Below, one piece after another: positions 50,783-60,727 of a stretch of 64,000 nucleotides of DNA. The DNA comes from Mycolicibacterium moriokaense (GTDB taxonomy: Bacteria > Actinomycetota > Actinomycetes > Mycobacteriales > Mycobacteriaceae), in NCBI RefSeq assembly GCF_003201655.1, contig NZ_QJJU01000013.1:62001-126000 (forward strand). Reading direction: 5' to 3'. Below the pieces are notes generated by a model. It did no database searches. It saw only the letters and a list, made by a program, of their open reading frames with translations, and was not told where the DNA came from. The translations under genes were made by a program, and so were the position numbers. The stretch's first letter is position 1. The number at the start of each line of letters is the position of its first letter.

Positions 50783-51314
50783 ATTCCTCGATGCCATCGC
50801 GGGATTCGGAGTCACGTTCGGCACGATGTTCAAGAAGCGGCTCACGGAGGAATACCCGGAGAAGCCGGGCCCGGTCGCCAAGCGCTACCACGGCAGGCAT
50901 CAGCTCAACCGTTATCCCGACGGTCTGGAGAAGTGCATCGGCTGCGAGCTGTGCGCGTGGGCGTGCCCTGCCGACGCCATCTTCGTCGAAGGCGCGGACA
51001 ACAACGAGGACGAACGATTCTCGCCCGGCGAGCGTTACGGCCGCGTCTACCAGATCAACTATCTGCGGTGCATCGGCTGCGGCCTGTGCATCGAAGCCTG
51101 CCCGACCCGCGCGCTGACGATGACCAACGAATACGAGATGGCCGACGACAACCGGGCCGACTTGATCTGGGGCAAGGACAAACTGCTCGCCCCGCTTCTG
51201 CAGGGCATGCTGCCGCCCCCGCATGACATGGCGCCGGGCAGCACCGACGAGGATTACTACCGCGGCAACATCAAGCCGATCGAAGCGGAGCCGATCACCG
51301 GAGACGCCAGGTGA
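50775..51314 (+). CDS. nuoI: NADH-quinone oxidoreductase subunit I
   Basis: A 179-residue subunit with two [4Fe-4S] clusters (N6a/N6b): CIGCELCAWACPADAI and CIGCGLCIEACPTRAL. The ATG lies just after AAAGGAG inside the end of nuoH. It passes electrons to NuoB. Confidence 0.98.
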   Translation: MPKFLDAIAGFGVTFGTMFKKRLTEEYPEKPGPVAKRYHGRHQLNRYPDGLEKCIGCELCAWACPADAIFVEGADNNEDERFSPGERYGRVYQINYLRCIGCGLCIEACPTRALTMTNEYEMADDNRADLIWGKDKLLAPLLQGMLPPPHDMAPGSTDEDYYRGNIKPIEAEPITGDAR

Positions 51315-52087
51315 TCATCGAGTTCCTCGCCGCTGCGCCCGCCGACGTCGCCGGGCACACCTCGACGCCGGAGGCAGTGGTGTTCTGGGTGTTCGGTGCC
51401 GTCGCGTTGATCGGAGCCGTCGGCGTGGTCGCCGCCCAGAAGGCCGTCTACTCCGCGATGTTCCTGGCCAGCACGATGATCGCGCTTGCGGTCCTGTACA
51501 TCGCGCAGGACGCACTGTTCCTCGGTGTCGTGCAGGTGGTGGTCTACACCGGCGCGGTCATGATGCTGTTCCTGTTCGTGCTGATGCTGATCGGCGTCGA
51601 CACGTCCGAAGCGCTTGCGGAAACCCTTCGCGGGCAACGCATGGCGGCGATGGTGATCGCTTTCGGCTTTGGGATTCTGCTGATCGGCGGAATCGGGAAC
51701 GTCTCCGCTGCCGGATTCACCGGCCTGGCGCAGGCGAACGCAGGCGGCAACGTCCAGGGGCTGGCGGCGCTGATCTTCACCAAGTACCTATGGGCATTCG
51801 AGCTCACAGGGGCCCTGCTCATCACGGCTGCCCTCGGCGCCATGGTGTTGGCCCACCGCGAACGCTTCGAACGGCGCAAGACGCAGCGTGAACTGGCCCA
51901 CGAGCGCTTCCTGCCGGGCGGACACCCGACGACACTGCCCAATCCCGGCGTGTACGCCCGTAACAACGCCGTCGACATGGCCGCCCGCCTGCCCGATGGA
52001 TCGGATTCCGAGCTGTCGGTCAGCGCCCTGCTGCAGAAGCGAACCGTCAGCCAGAGCAATGGCCATGGGGGTGCCGATGAATCCTGA
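51311..52087 (+). CDS. nuoJ: NADH-quinone oxidoreductase subunit J
   Basis: A 258-residue membrane subunit with five helices (AVVFWVFGAVALIGAVGVVAAQKAVYSAMFL and following), including the helix with the pi-bulge (FLGVVQVVVYTGAVMMLFLFVLML). A ~75-residue hydrophilic C-terminal tail is typical of actinobacteria. GTG start overlapping nuoI; the stop overlaps nuoK by 11 bases. Confidence 0.97.
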   Translation: MIIEFLAAAPADVAGHTSTPEAVVFWVFGAVALIGAVGVVAAQKAVYSAMFLASTMIALAVLYIAQDALFLGVVQVVVYTGAVMMLFLFVLMLIGVDTSEALAETLRGQRMAAMVIAFGFGILLIGGIGNVSAAGFTGLAQANAGGNVQGLAALIFTKYLWAFELTGALLITAALGAMVLAHRERFERRKTQRELAHERFLPGGHPTTLPNPGVYARNNAVDMAARLPDGSDSELSVSALLQKRTVSQSNGHGGADES

Positions 52088-52376
52088 CAACTACCTCTAC
52101 CTGTCGGCGCTGCTGTTCACGATCGGCGCGGCGGGAGTGCTGCTGCGCCGCAACGCCATTGTCATGTTCATGTGCGTCGAGTTGATGCTCAACGCCGCGA
52201 ACCTCGCGTTCGTCGCGTTCTCCCGCATGCACGGCCATTTGGACGGTCAAGTGGTGGCGTTTTTCACCATGGTGGTCGCCGCCTGCGAAGTGGTGGTCGG
52301 TCTTGCGATCATCATGACCGTCTTCCGCACCCGCCGCTCGGCCTCGGTCGACGACGTCAGTCTGCTGAAACACTAA
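52077..52376 (+). CDS. nuoK: NADH-quinone oxidoreductase subunit K
   Basis: A 99-residue three-helix subunit. The conserved glutamates of the proton path are in FMCVELMLNAANLAF and VAACEVVVGLAI. The ATG at 52077 matches the usual start NPDNYLYLS; upstream in-frame ATGs lie inside nuoJ. Confidence 0.97.
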   Translation: MNPDNYLYLSALLFTIGAAGVLLRRNAIVMFMCVELMLNAANLAFVAFSRMHGHLDGQVVAFFTMVVAACEVVVGLAIIMTVFRTRRSASVDDVSLLKH

Positions 52377-52383
52377 GGCTGCC

Positions 52384-54264
52384 ATGACAACTCTTGTGTG
52401 GCTGGTGATCGCCCTCCCGCTGGCGGGCGCGGCAATCCTGCTGCTCGCGGGCAGACGCACCGACAGCTGGGGTCACCTGCTTGGCTGCCTGGCAGCCCTC
52501 GCGTCCTTCGCCGCAGGCGTCGTGCTGTTCGTCGACATGGTCGGCCGCCATGCAGAAGACCGGATCGTCCACGAGTCGCTGTTCTCGTGGGTGCCGGTCG
52601 CGGGACTGCATGTCGACTTCGGCCTGCAGCTGGACGCATTGTCGATGTGTTTCGTGCTACTGATCACGGGCGTCGGCTCGCTGATCCACATCTATTCGAT
52701 CGGCTACATGGCCGAAGACCCTGAGCGCAGGCGGTTTTTCGCCTACCTCAACCTGTTTCTCTCCGCGATGCTGCTCTTGGTCCTCGCCGACAACTACCTC
52801 GGCTTGTACGTCGGGTGGGAAGGCGTGGGCCTGGCGTCGTACCTGCTGATCGGGTTCTGGCAGCACAAGCCCTCCGCGGCCACCGCCGCCAAGAAGGCGT
52901 TCGTGGTCAACCGTGTCGGCGACATGGGTCTTGCCATCGCGCTGATGGTGATGTTCGCCTACATCGGCTCGATCTCCTACGCAGGCGTCTTCTCGGCGGC
53001 ACCGCACCTCGGTGAAGGCACACTGACCGCCATCGGGCTTCTGCTGCTACTTGCCGCGTGCGGCAAGTCGGCCCAGGTACCGCTGCAGTCCTGGCTCGGC
53101 GACGCGATGGAGGGCCCAACACCGGTGTCGGCGCTCATCCACGCCGCCACCATGGTCACCGCGGGCGTTTACCTGATCGTGCGGTCAGGTCCGGTGTTCG
53201 ACCTCGCGCCGACCGCGCAGTTGGGTGTAGTGATCGTCGGTGCGGTCACGCTGCTGTTCGGGGCCATCGTCGGCTGCGCCAAGGACGACATCAAGAAAGC
53301 GCTTGCCGCGTCGACGATGTCGCAGATCGGCTACATGGTGCTGGCCGCAGGGCTGGGTCCGGCCGGATACGCGTTCGCGATCATGCACCTGCTGACTCAC
53401 GGCTTCTTCAAAGCCGGCCTGTTCCTCGGCGCCGGGTCGGTTATGCACGGCATGAACGACGAGGTGAACATGCGCCGCTACGGCGGCCTGCGCAACGTCC
53501 TGCCTGTCACCTTCGCGACTTTCGGGCTCGGCTACCTGGCGATCATCGGGGTGCCGCCGCTGGCCGGCTTCTTCTCCAAGGACGGCATCATCGAGGCCGC
53601 ACTCGGCGCCGGCGGGGCCAAGGGCCTGATTCTCGGCGGCGCGACGATACTTGGCGCAGGCATCACGGCGTTCTACATGACGCGCGTGATGCTGATGACA
53701 TTCTTCGGCGAAAAGCGTTGGGCCGAGGACGCACATCCGCACGAATCGCCCGCAGTTATGACCTGGCCCATGATCCTGCTCGCAGTCGGATCGGTCGCGT
53801 CGGGCGCATTCTTCGCGATCGGCGGCACGCTCCAACACTGGCTCGAACCCGTCGTCGGCGCACACGAGGCCGAGCATGCGACCCCGGCATGGGTCGTCAC
53901 CATCGTCGTGCTGGCTGTCGTCGCCGCGGGAATCGCGATCGCGTACCGCATGTACGGGACGCATCGCGTACCGGAAGTGGCGCCCGCCGGGTCTGCCCTC
54001 ACCGTGGCGGCGCGCCAGGACCTCTACGGCGACGCATTCAACGAACGCGCGTTCATGCGGCCAGGGCAGCTCCTCACCAAGGGACTCGTCGAGATCGACA
54101 ACGACGCCGTGGACGGGGCCGGAAACGAGCTCGCAGCACTTGTCGGTCGTGCCTCGGACGGATTCCGGCAGCTGCAAACCGGTTTCGCCCGCTCGTATGC
54201 CTTATCGATGTTGACCGGAGCGGCCCTGGTGGTCGCCGCGATCCTGGCGGTGAAGCTGTGGTGA
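52384..54264 (+). CDS. nuoL: NADH-quinone oxidoreductase subunit L
   Basis: A 626-residue antiporter-like proton-pumping subunit with about 16 helices. Signature stretches are YVGWEGVGLASYLLIGFW, SQVPLQSWLGDAMEGPTPVSALIHAATMVTAGVYL (in the sequence SAQVPLQSW) and DDIKKALAASTMSQIGYM. Shorter than some family members at the C-terminus but complete. It overlaps nuoM by 4 bases. Confidence 0.98.
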   Translation: MTTLVWLVIALPLAGAAILLLAGRRTDSWGHLLGCLAALASFAAGVVLFVDMVGRHAEDRIVHESLFSWVPVAGLHVDFGLQLDALSMCFVLLITGVGSLIHIYSIGYMAEDPERRRFFAYLNLFLSAMLLLVLADNYLGLYVGWEGVGLASYLLIGFWQHKPSAATAAKKAFVVNRVGDMGLAIALMVMFAYIGSISYAGVFSAAPHLGEGTLTAIGLLLLLAACGKSAQVPLQSWLGDAMEGPTPVSALIHAATMVTAGVYLIVRSGPVFDLAPTAQLGVVIVGAVTLLFGAIVGCAKDDIKKALAASTMSQIGYMVLAAGLGPAGYAFAIMHLLTHGFFKAGLFLGAGSVMHGMNDEVNMRRYGGLRNVLPVTFATFGLGYLAIIGVPPLAGFFSKDGIIEAALGAGGAKGLILGGATILGAGITAFYMTRVMLMTFFGEKRWAEDAHPHESPAVMTWPMILLAVGSVASGAFFAIGGTLQHWLEPVVGAHEAEHATPAWVVTIVVLAVVAAGIAIAYRMYGTHRVPEVAPAGSALTVAARQDLYGDAFNERAFMRPGQLLTKGLVEIDNDAVDGAGNELAALVGRASDGFRQLQTGFARSYALSMLTGAALVVAAILAVKLW

Positions 54265-55826
54265 CCTCCTTCCCGTGGCTGACCGCCCTATGGGCGATCC
54301 CGATGGCAGGCGCGGCGCTCGTCATGCTGCTGCCCGCCTCGCAACGCACCGCGGCCAAATGGCTTGCACTGCTGACCTCGATCGCTGTTCTCGGCGCGAC
54401 GCTGGTGGTCGCGGTCGGATTCAAGCCAGGAGGAGACCAGTACCAGTTCGTCGAATCCCACGCGTGGATCCCGTCGTTCGGCACCGGATACATCCTCGGC
54501 GTCGACGGCATCGCGCTGGCGCTGGTGGTTCTGACCGCCGTTCTGGTGCCGCTGCTGATCATCGCGGGCTGGAACGACGCCAGCGACCAGATCGGCTGGG
54601 GCGGGCGATCGGTGCACACGTACTTCGCGTTGACGCTGGCGGTCGAGGGCATGGTGCTGATGTCGCTCGTCTCGCTGGACGTGCTGCTGTTCTACGTGTT
54701 CTTCGAGGCCATGCTCATCCCGATGTACTTCCTCATCGGCGGGTTCGGCGGCGAGAACAGGTCGAAGGCAGCGGTGAAGTTCCTGCTGTACAACCTGTTT
54801 GGCGGGCTGATCATGCTCGCCGCGGTCATCGGCCTGTACGTGGTGACCGCCAAGAGCGACGCGTTCACGGCGGGCACATTCGACTTCCGGGCGATCGTCG
54901 CCGCGGTGTCGAGCGGTCAGTTCGTCATGAGCCCGGCGGTGATGAACCTGATGTTCGGCGGGTTCATGTTCGCGTTCGCAGTCAAGGCGCCGCTGTGGCC
55001 GTTCCACCGGTGGCTGCCCGGCGCCGCCGTCGAGGCCACCCCTGCCAGCGCTGTGCTGATGATGGCGGTCATGGACAAGGTCGGCACGTTCGGCATGCTG
55101 CGCTACTGCCTGCAGCTGTTCCCCGACGCCTCAATGTATTTCCGGCCGCTCATCATCACACTGGCAGTGATCGGGATCATCTACGGAGCGATCGTTGCCA
55201 TCGGCCAGGTCGATGTGATGCGACTGATCGCCTACACGTCGATCTCCCACTTCGGGTTCATCATCCTTGGCATCTTCGTGATGACCAGCCAGGGCCAATC
55301 CGGGTCGACGCTCTACATGGTGAACCACGGCATCTCGACGGCAGCGCTGTTCCTGATCGCCGGATTCCTGGTGTCGCGCAGGGGCACTCGCCTGATCAAC
55401 GCCTACGGCGGCGTGCAGAAGGTCGCGCCCGTGCTGGCGGGCACATTCCTGGTCGCCGGTCTTGCGACATTGTCGTTGCCCGGCCTCGCCCCGTTCATCA
55501 GCGAATTCCTGGTCCTGATCGGAACATTCACCCGCTACCCCGCTTTCGCGGTGTTCGCGGCCACGGCTCTGGTCCTGTCCGCGGTCTACATCCTCTGGAT
55601 GTACCAGAGGATGATGACCGGCCCGGTCAAGGACGGCAACGACCGCCTGCGCGACCTGCTGCCCCGCGAGATCGTCGTCGTCGCACCTCTTATCGCGCTG
55701 CTGCTGGTACTCGGGGTGTATCCCAAACCCGCCCTCGACGTGATCAATCCAGCAGTCAGCCACACGCTGACAACCATCAAACAGCCTGACCCGGCACCGA
55801 AGATCGCGGAGGGGCCGTCACGATGA
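54261..55826 (+). CDS. nuoM: NADH-quinone oxidoreductase subunit M
   Basis: A 521-residue antiporter-like subunit with about 14 helices. It has the key Glu/Lys channel motifs in LFYVFFEAMLIPMYFLIG and KAPLWPFHRWLPGAAVEATPASAVLMMAVMDKVGTFGMLRY. GTG start in a GTGA overlap with nuoL; the stop overlaps nuoN by 4 bases. Confidence 0.98.
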   Translation: MTSFPWLTALWAIPMAGAALVMLLPASQRTAAKWLALLTSIAVLGATLVVAVGFKPGGDQYQFVESHAWIPSFGTGYILGVDGIALALVVLTAVLVPLLIIAGWNDASDQIGWGGRSVHTYFALTLAVEGMVLMSLVSLDVLLFYVFFEAMLIPMYFLIGGFGGENRSKAAVKFLLYNLFGGLIMLAAVIGLYVVTAKSDAFTAGTFDFRAIVAAVSSGQFVMSPAVMNLMFGGFMFAFAVKAPLWPFHRWLPGAAVEATPASAVLMMAVMDKVGTFGMLRYCLQLFPDASMYFRPLIITLAVIGIIYGAIVAIGQVDVMRLIAYTSISHFGFIILGIFVMTSQGQSGSTLYMVNHGISTAALFLIAGFLVSRRGTRLINAYGGVQKVAPVLAGTFLVAGLATLSLPGLAPFISEFLVLIGTFTRYPAFAVFAATALVLSAVYILWMYQRMMTGPVKDGNDRLRDLLPREIVVVAPLIALLLVLGVYPKPALDVINPAVSHTLTTIKQPDPAPKIAEGPSR

Positions 55827-57409
55827 CCCAAGCCCTCGGGATGCCCACCCCCAGCGTCGAATACGGCCTGCTGTCGCCCATGCTGATCGTGCTTGGGGTG
55901 GCCGTCGTCGGTGTCCTTGTCGAGGCGTTCCTGCCCCGTCAGCAGCGCTACCCCGCCCAGCTGGTGCTCAGCCTCGGCGGATTGGCCGCCGCGTTCGTTG
56001 CGGTCGTGAAGCTGGCCAGGGACCTGCACGGCGGCCCCGGACGCACCGCTGTGATGGGTGCCGTCGCCGTAGACGCCCCAACCCTGTTCCTGCAGGCCAC
56101 CATCCTGCTGGTCGGCGTGCTCGGCATCCTGCTCATCGCCGAACGGCGGATTCCCGCGCCTGCGGACGACGAGCCGGGGCCCGGCCTTGATGCGTTCACC
56201 CCGCAGGCGTCGGCGATCGCAGGCAGTGTCGTCGAGAAGGTCGCCACCAAGGCCGGCGCCATGCAGACCGAGGTGTTCCCGCTGACGCTGTTCGCCATCG
56301 GCGGCATGCTGTTATTCCCGGCCTCCGATGATCTGCTGACGATGTTCATCGCGCTCGAGGTGCTGTCGCTGCCGCTGTACCTGCTGTGCGGGCTGGCCCG
56401 CAGGCGGCGGCTGCTCTCGCAGGAAGCCTCGGTGAAATACTTTCTGCTTGGCGCGTTTTCATCAGCGTTCTTCCTCTACGGCGCAGCGATGCTGTACGGG
56501 TATGCGGGCACGCTGAATCTGGGCGGCATCGCCGACAAGGTGACCTCGGGAACGGGAAGGACGTCGCTGGCGCTGATCGGCATCGCGCTGCTGCTCGTCG
56601 GCTTGCTGTTCAAGGTCGGGGCCGTGCCGTTCCACTCGTGGATTCCCGATGTCTATCAGGGTGCTCCCACGCCGATCACCGCGTTCATGGCCGCCGCAAC
56701 CAAGATCGCCGCATTCGGCGCGATACTGCGCGTGTTCTACATAGCGCTGCCCGGTCTGCGTGACGACTGGCGACCGGTGATGTGGGCGATCGCCATCCTG
56801 ACGATGGTGGTGGGCACGGTGACCGCCGTGACCCAGAACGACGTCAAGCGGATGCTCGCCTACTCCGCAGTGGCGCACACCGGGTTCATCCTCACCGGCG
56901 TCATCGCCCAGAACCAGGCTGGCGTGTCGTCGACGCTGTTCTACCTGTTCGCCTACGGGTTCAGCACTGTCGGTGCCTTCGCGGTCGTGGGCCTGGTGCG
57001 AACCCCCGAGGGTGAGGAAGACACCGCACTCGCCCGATGGGCCGGGCTGGGTCGCCGGTATCCCGTTGTGGGCATTGTGTTTTCGCTGTTCCTACTCGCA
57101 TTCGCCGGTATCCCGCTGACGAGCGGGTTCGTCAGCAAGTTCGCGGTGTTCAAGGCAGCGGGTGAGGGCGGCGCGATTCCGCTGGTCGTTATCGGCGTCA
57201 TCGCCAGCGCAATCGCCGCATATTTCTACGTGCGGGTGATCGTGTTGATGTTCTTCACCGAGCCCCCCGACGACGCACCCACGGTTGTGGTCCCCAGCGT
57301 GCTGACGACAGCGGTCGTCACGATCACTGCGGCCGTCACTTTTGCCCTCGGCGCCCTGCCGCAGCCACTGCTGGACCTGGCGAACACCGCCAACCAGTTC
57401 CTGCGCTAG
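55823..57409 (+). CDS. nuoN: NADH-quinone oxidoreductase subunit N
   Basis: A 528-residue antiporter-like subunit, the last gene of the operon. Channel motifs are FIALEVLSLPLYLLCGLARR and VGAVPFHSWIPDVYQGAPTPITAFMAAATKIAAF. The loop of residues ~105-145 is longer and charged. No convincing terminator hairpin is seen in the 81-base gap to the next gene, so read-through into the enoyl-CoA hydratase gene is possible. Confidence 0.98.
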   Translation: MTQALGMPTPSVEYGLLSPMLIVLGVAVVGVLVEAFLPRQQRYPAQLVLSLGGLAAAFVAVVKLARDLHGGPGRTAVMGAVAVDAPTLFLQATILLVGVLGILLIAERRIPAPADDEPGPGLDAFTPQASAIAGSVVEKVATKAGAMQTEVFPLTLFAIGGMLLFPASDDLLTMFIALEVLSLPLYLLCGLARRRRLLSQEASVKYFLLGAFSSAFFLYGAAMLYGYAGTLNLGGIADKVTSGTGRTSLALIGIALLLVGLLFKVGAVPFHSWIPDVYQGAPTPITAFMAAATKIAAFGAILRVFYIALPGLRDDWRPVMWAIAILTMVVGTVTAVTQNDVKRMLAYSAVAHTGFILTGVIAQNQAGVSSTLFYLFAYGFSTVGAFAVVGLVRTPEGEEDTALARWAGLGRRYPVVGIVFSLFLLAFAGIPLTSGFVSKFAVFKAAGEGGAIPLVVIGVIASAIAAYFYVRVIVLMFFTEPPDDAPTVVVPSVLTTAVVTITAAVTFALGALPQPLLDLANTANQFLR

Positions 57410-57490
57410 CCACTGACGCCCAAACGGACGTATGGGTGTGAAAGTGCGAGAGGATTGCGCCATTACGTCGATCTCGGCGGAAAGGGAATC

Positions 57491-58264
57491 ATGACCGAAC
57501 CGCTCGTTCTGATCGCCGACCACGGCGCCGTCAGGCTACTGACGCTGAACCGACCGCACGCCAGGAATGCGTTGAGCCGCGACCTGATCCGGGCGACCTA
57601 TGCCGCACTGACCGAGGCCGACGCCGACGACTCCGTGCGGGCCGTGGTACTGACGGGGGCCGATCCGGCGTTCTGCGCGGGCGTGGACCTCAAGGAGGCG
57701 CAGCGCGACGGGCTGAAGTACTTCCAGGAATTCCGGTCGCAGAGCTGTATTGCCGCCGTCGCCAAGATGCGCACGCCGATCGTCGGCGCCATCAACGGCG
57801 CCACGTTTACCGGCGGGCTGGAGATGGCGCTCGGATGCGACTTCCTGGTGGCCTCGGAGCGGGCGGTGTTCGCCGACACGCACGCCCGCGTCGGCATCCT
57901 GCCTGCCGGTGGCATGACTGCACGGCTCCCTCAGGTCGTCGGTCTGGCGATGGCGCGGCGGCTGTCGATGACGGGTGAGGTGGTCGATGCCGCCCGCGCC
58001 GAGCACATCGGCCTCGTCACCGAGGTGGTGCCCCACGAGCAGCTGATCGAGCGGGCGCTCGAACTCGCCCGACAGGTCGCCGAGGTTCCGGGCCCGACCA
58101 TGCTGGGGCTCAAGGAGATCTACACGACCGGCGCCGCCGCCGTCATCGACCCTGCGCTGGCCAGCGAGGAAAAGATCGCCTTCGCCCAGCATCGTGACTT
58201 CGAGGGCCTTGGCGACAAGTTCCGCACGGTGTCCGAGCGCAACAAGTCGCAGATCGAGAATTAG
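57491..58264 (+). CDS. enoyl-CoA hydratase/isomerase family protein
   Basis: A 257-residue crotonase-fold enzyme. The CoA-binding and oxyanion segments are LTGADPAFCAGVDLKEAQRDG and INGATFTGGLEMALGCDFLVASERAVFADTHARVGILPAGG, including the usual second Gly and the Glu of ADTHARVG. It probably hydrates 2-enoyl-CoA in beta-oxidation. The ATG at 57491 follows AAAGGGAATC. Its stop overlaps the stop of the convergent carboxylesterase. Confidence 0.9.
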   Translation: MTEPLVLIADHGAVRLLTLNRPHARNALSRDLIRATYAALTEADADDSVRAVVLTGADPAFCAGVDLKEAQRDGLKYFQEFRSQSCIAAVAKMRTPIVGAINGATFTGGLEMALGCDFLVASERAVFADTHARVGILPAGGMTARLPQVVGLAMARRLSMTGEVVDAARAEHIGLVTEVVPHEQLIERALELARQVAEVPGPTMLGLKEIYTTGAAAVIDPALASEEKIAFAQHRDFEGLGDKFRTVSERNKSQIEN

Positions 58265-59703
58265 CCCTGCAACGTGAACGGGTCGAACCGGTGGTCGGCC
58301 CAGATCTGTTGTGACGCCTGCTCCGGATAGCGCGCGGTGCGAGACTCCGTGTCGAAGACCCGAGTGAGCTGTCCGTCGGCGGTGTAGGCGGGCCAGCCGG
58401 GATCGCCGTCGGTCGCGAACGCCCGCCAGGCCGTGCTCATTTCGCGCGACACCGCCTCGGCCTGAGGCGCCGCGCCATACAGGGCTGCGCCGATGGGTGA
58501 ATCCAGCGTGCCGAACACCATTGGGATCTCGGTGGTGTGCGCCGCGCCGATCGGCGAGGCGTCGAAGCAGAATTCGTAAAGATACGTGGTACCGCCGCCC
58601 GCGGCGTGTGCCTGTGCGATGTGCAGAGTCGGCATCCGGTAGACGAAATCCGAGCACACGAGTTCGTACAGCGTGGCGTGGTCGGCTTGCGGGTGCGCCG
58701 CCCGATAGGCCTGCGCGCCATCGGGTATCGGGGGCAACGAGTTCAATGCTGTCTCTGCCTGGTCGGCGGTGATGCTGTGCGGTCCGCCGTTCTCTTGCAC
58801 GACGTAACGATACTCATCGCGGTTGTGCCCGATCAACAGTTCCGCTTTGCCGCCCGCGCCCATCGCCAGTGCTCGAAAAGGACTGTCCGGCAGAATCTCT
58901 CCGTCGACCACCGGGCCGAACTGCGCCCGGCGCACAGTCAGCGGGTAGCCCCACCGATCCTTAAATTCGATGCCCGCGACGGTGTCGGCCAGCGTCTGCG
59001 GCGGTACGGCCGCGAGGTCACTGACGGTGGCCCGTCGACCCAGCTTTTCGGCGACGACGCCCGCGATGTCGGCGGCGAGATCGGCGCCGAAGAGGAAGGC
59101 GGGCACGCTCTCGGCGACGCCGCGGCGGAACAGGCCGGCGGCCGCGGGCATCACCATCAACGACACCACCGATCCGGCGCCCGCCGACTCACCGAACAAG
59201 GTGACATTGTCCGGGTCACCCCCGAAGCCGGCGATGTTGTCGCGCACCCATTGCAGCGCAGCGACCTGGTCAAGCAGTCCCCTGTTGGGAACGGCGCCGT
59301 CGATCGCCATGAACCCTTCACCGGCCACGCGGTAGTTCAGACTGACGACCACCACCCCACCGGCCGCCAGACGGGCGCCGTCACAATCGGATTCGTCCGA
59401 CGCCCCTGTGGTGAACCGGCCACCGTAGAGCCACACCATGACCGGCAGACCAGAGGCACCAACGTCGGGAGTCCAGACGTTGACGGTCAGCCACTCGTCC
59501 GACGACGTGAGGCGCATGGGCTGCGGGGGCGCAGGGCCGAACTCGCACGCGTCGAGCACACCGTCCCACGGTTCGTGGGGCACCGGCGCGGCAAAGCGCA
59601 GCGGGCCAACCGGTGGTTGCGCATAAGGGATTCCCCGAAAGGCAAGCACTGCGTCAGCGTTGGTGCCGCGGACCTTCCCGGCCCGCGTCGTTACGACGGT
59701 CAC
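58261..59703 (-). CDS. type B carboxylesterase
   Basis: A 480-residue carboxylesterase of the PnbA/cholinesterase family. It begins VVTTRAGKVRGTNADAVLAFRGIPYAQPPVGPLRF. The oxyanion region is VMVWLYGGRFTTGAS (GGR instead of the common GGG/GGA), the nucleophile is the Ser in VTLFGESAGAGSVVSL, and the later EYRYV and AHTTEIPMVFG regions carry the acid and His. GTG start. No signal peptide is visible, so it should act inside the cell on carboxylic esters of unknown identity. It lies 20 bases after... the small membrane protein gene at 59724, possibly in one operon with it. Confidence 0.88.
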   Translation of the reverse strand: MTVVTTRAGKVRGTNADAVLAFRGIPYAQPPVGPLRFAAPVPHEPWDGVLDACEFGPAPPQPMRLTSSDEWLTVNVWTPDVGASGLPVMVWLYGGRFTTGASDESDCDGARLAAGGVVVVSLNYRVAGEGFMAIDGAVPNRGLLDQVAALQWVRDNIAGFGGDPDNVTLFGESAGAGSVVSLMVMPAAAGLFRRGVAESVPAFLFGADLAADIAGVVAEKLGRRATVSDLAAVPPQTLADTVAGIEFKDRWGYPLTVRRAQFGPVVDGEILPDSPFRALAMGAGGKAELLIGHNRDEYRYVVQENGGPHSITADQAETALNSLPPIPDGAQAYRAAHPQADHATLYELVCSDFVYRMPTLHIAQAHAAGGGTTYLYEFCFDASPIGAAHTTEIPMVFGTLDSPIGAALYGAAPQAEAVSREMSTAWRAFATDGDPGWPAYTADGQLTRVFDTESRTARYPEQASQQIWADHRFDPFTLQG

Positions 59704-59723
59704 CCTGCGATGGTCGCAGGCGG

Positions 59724-59954
59724 TCAGGACTTCTTGCTCGGAATGACGATGATGACGATCAGGGTGATGATGCTGAAAAACAGGCCGAGGATGCCCCAGC
59801 CGAGGAAATTGCGTCCCTTCATCGCAGCCACGACGCCACAGATGACGGCCGCGATGATGCTGCCGATCGCAACGAAGATGCCCTTGATGCCACGCAGGAT
59901 GAAACCGGCCGCCTCAGGGTTGTTCTGGGCCGCAACCACCATGGTGTGCAACAT
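59724..59954 (-). CDS. small two-helix membrane protein
   Basis: A 76-residue hydrophobic protein with two predicted helices (IFVAIGSIIAAVICGVVAAM and GILGLFFSIITLIVIIVI) separated by KGRNFLGWG and ending PSKKS. A perfect ribosome site (GGAGGT) lies four bases before the ATG, which strongly supports it as a real gene. No family recognised beyond small Gly-rich membrane proteins. Confidence 0.78.
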   Translation of the reverse strand: MLHTMVVAAQNNPEAAGFILRGIKGIFVAIGSIIAAVICGVVAAMKGRNFLGWGILGLFFSIITLIVIIVIPSKKS

Positions 59955-60038
59955 TGCGACCTCCTACTTCTTGAACCGTTGGGTCAAGTCGATATACCCC
60001 GTGGCGCAGGGCCGAAACCGAACAGCCCGAACCCACAG

Positions 60039-60722
60039 TCAATTCGCAGGCCGTCGCAGAATGAATGTGACCGTGCGCTGTCCGCCGAAGTCCTGGCGCG
60101 CCTCCGTCGACATGTCGACCTGCTTGCGGGCCTGCTCGATCACCGGCGTGTCGGGATCCAGCACCGACAGGTAGACCTCGTGCGCATTCAGTGACTCCAC
60201 TGCGACGTCGATATAGCCGTCCACCACTTCGCAGTGTGTGGGCTCCGGTCCACACTCGAACAGCCAGCGCGGCGGATCAGCGAGCGAATCATAAGCGGCA
60301 GCAACGGCATTGGAGAACTCGATGTGGTCGCGCTGGTTCGGTGCGCCAGGCGCCCACTCCGGACCGCTGTAGAGCGTGATCGCGACATCTGGGGTCAGCG
60401 CAGTGATCGTCTCGGCGATCTTGGCGCGCAGCTCAGGGGTGTTGTGGATGTTGCTGTCGGGGAAATCCCAGAACTGCACGTCGTCGACGCCCACGATGGC
60501 CGCCGACCGCCGCTGCTCGGCCTCGCGGAGCGGACCTGCTTCGTCGGGCGCCATGCCCTCGATACCCACCTCGCCTCGGCACGCGAGCGCGTAGTGGACC
60601 GTCTTACCGGACGAGGTCCATTTGGCGACGGCGGCCGCGCAGCCATATTCGGGGTCGTCGGGATGAGGCACCAACACCAGTGCGGTGTTCCAGTCGGACG
60701 GGAATGGTTGAACCTCAGGCAC
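60039..60722 (-). CDS. PIG-L family (LmbE-like) zinc deacetylase
   Basis: A 227-residue deacetylase of the family that includes MshB and Mca of mycothiol metabolism. Zinc ligands are in LVLVPHPDDPEYG (the HPDD motif) and NQRDHIEFSNAV (the late His). It is shorter than MshB and the middle region differs, so it is probably a separate N-deacetylase acting on a GlcNAc-containing or other amide. It lies 5 bases after the TetR gene stop on the same strand and may be controlled by it. Confidence 0.88.
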   Translation of the reverse strand: MPEVQPFPSDWNTALVLVPHPDDPEYGCAAAVAKWTSSGKTVHYALACRGEVGIEGMAPDEAGPLREAEQRRSAAIVGVDDVQFWDFPDSNIHNTPELRAKIAETITALTPDVAITLYSGPEWAPGAPNQRDHIEFSNAVAAAYDSLADPPRWLFECGPEPTHCEVVDGYIDVAVESLNAHEVYLSVLDPDTPVIEQARKQVDMSTEARQDFGGQRTVTFILRRPAN

Positions 60723-60727
60723 GCCCT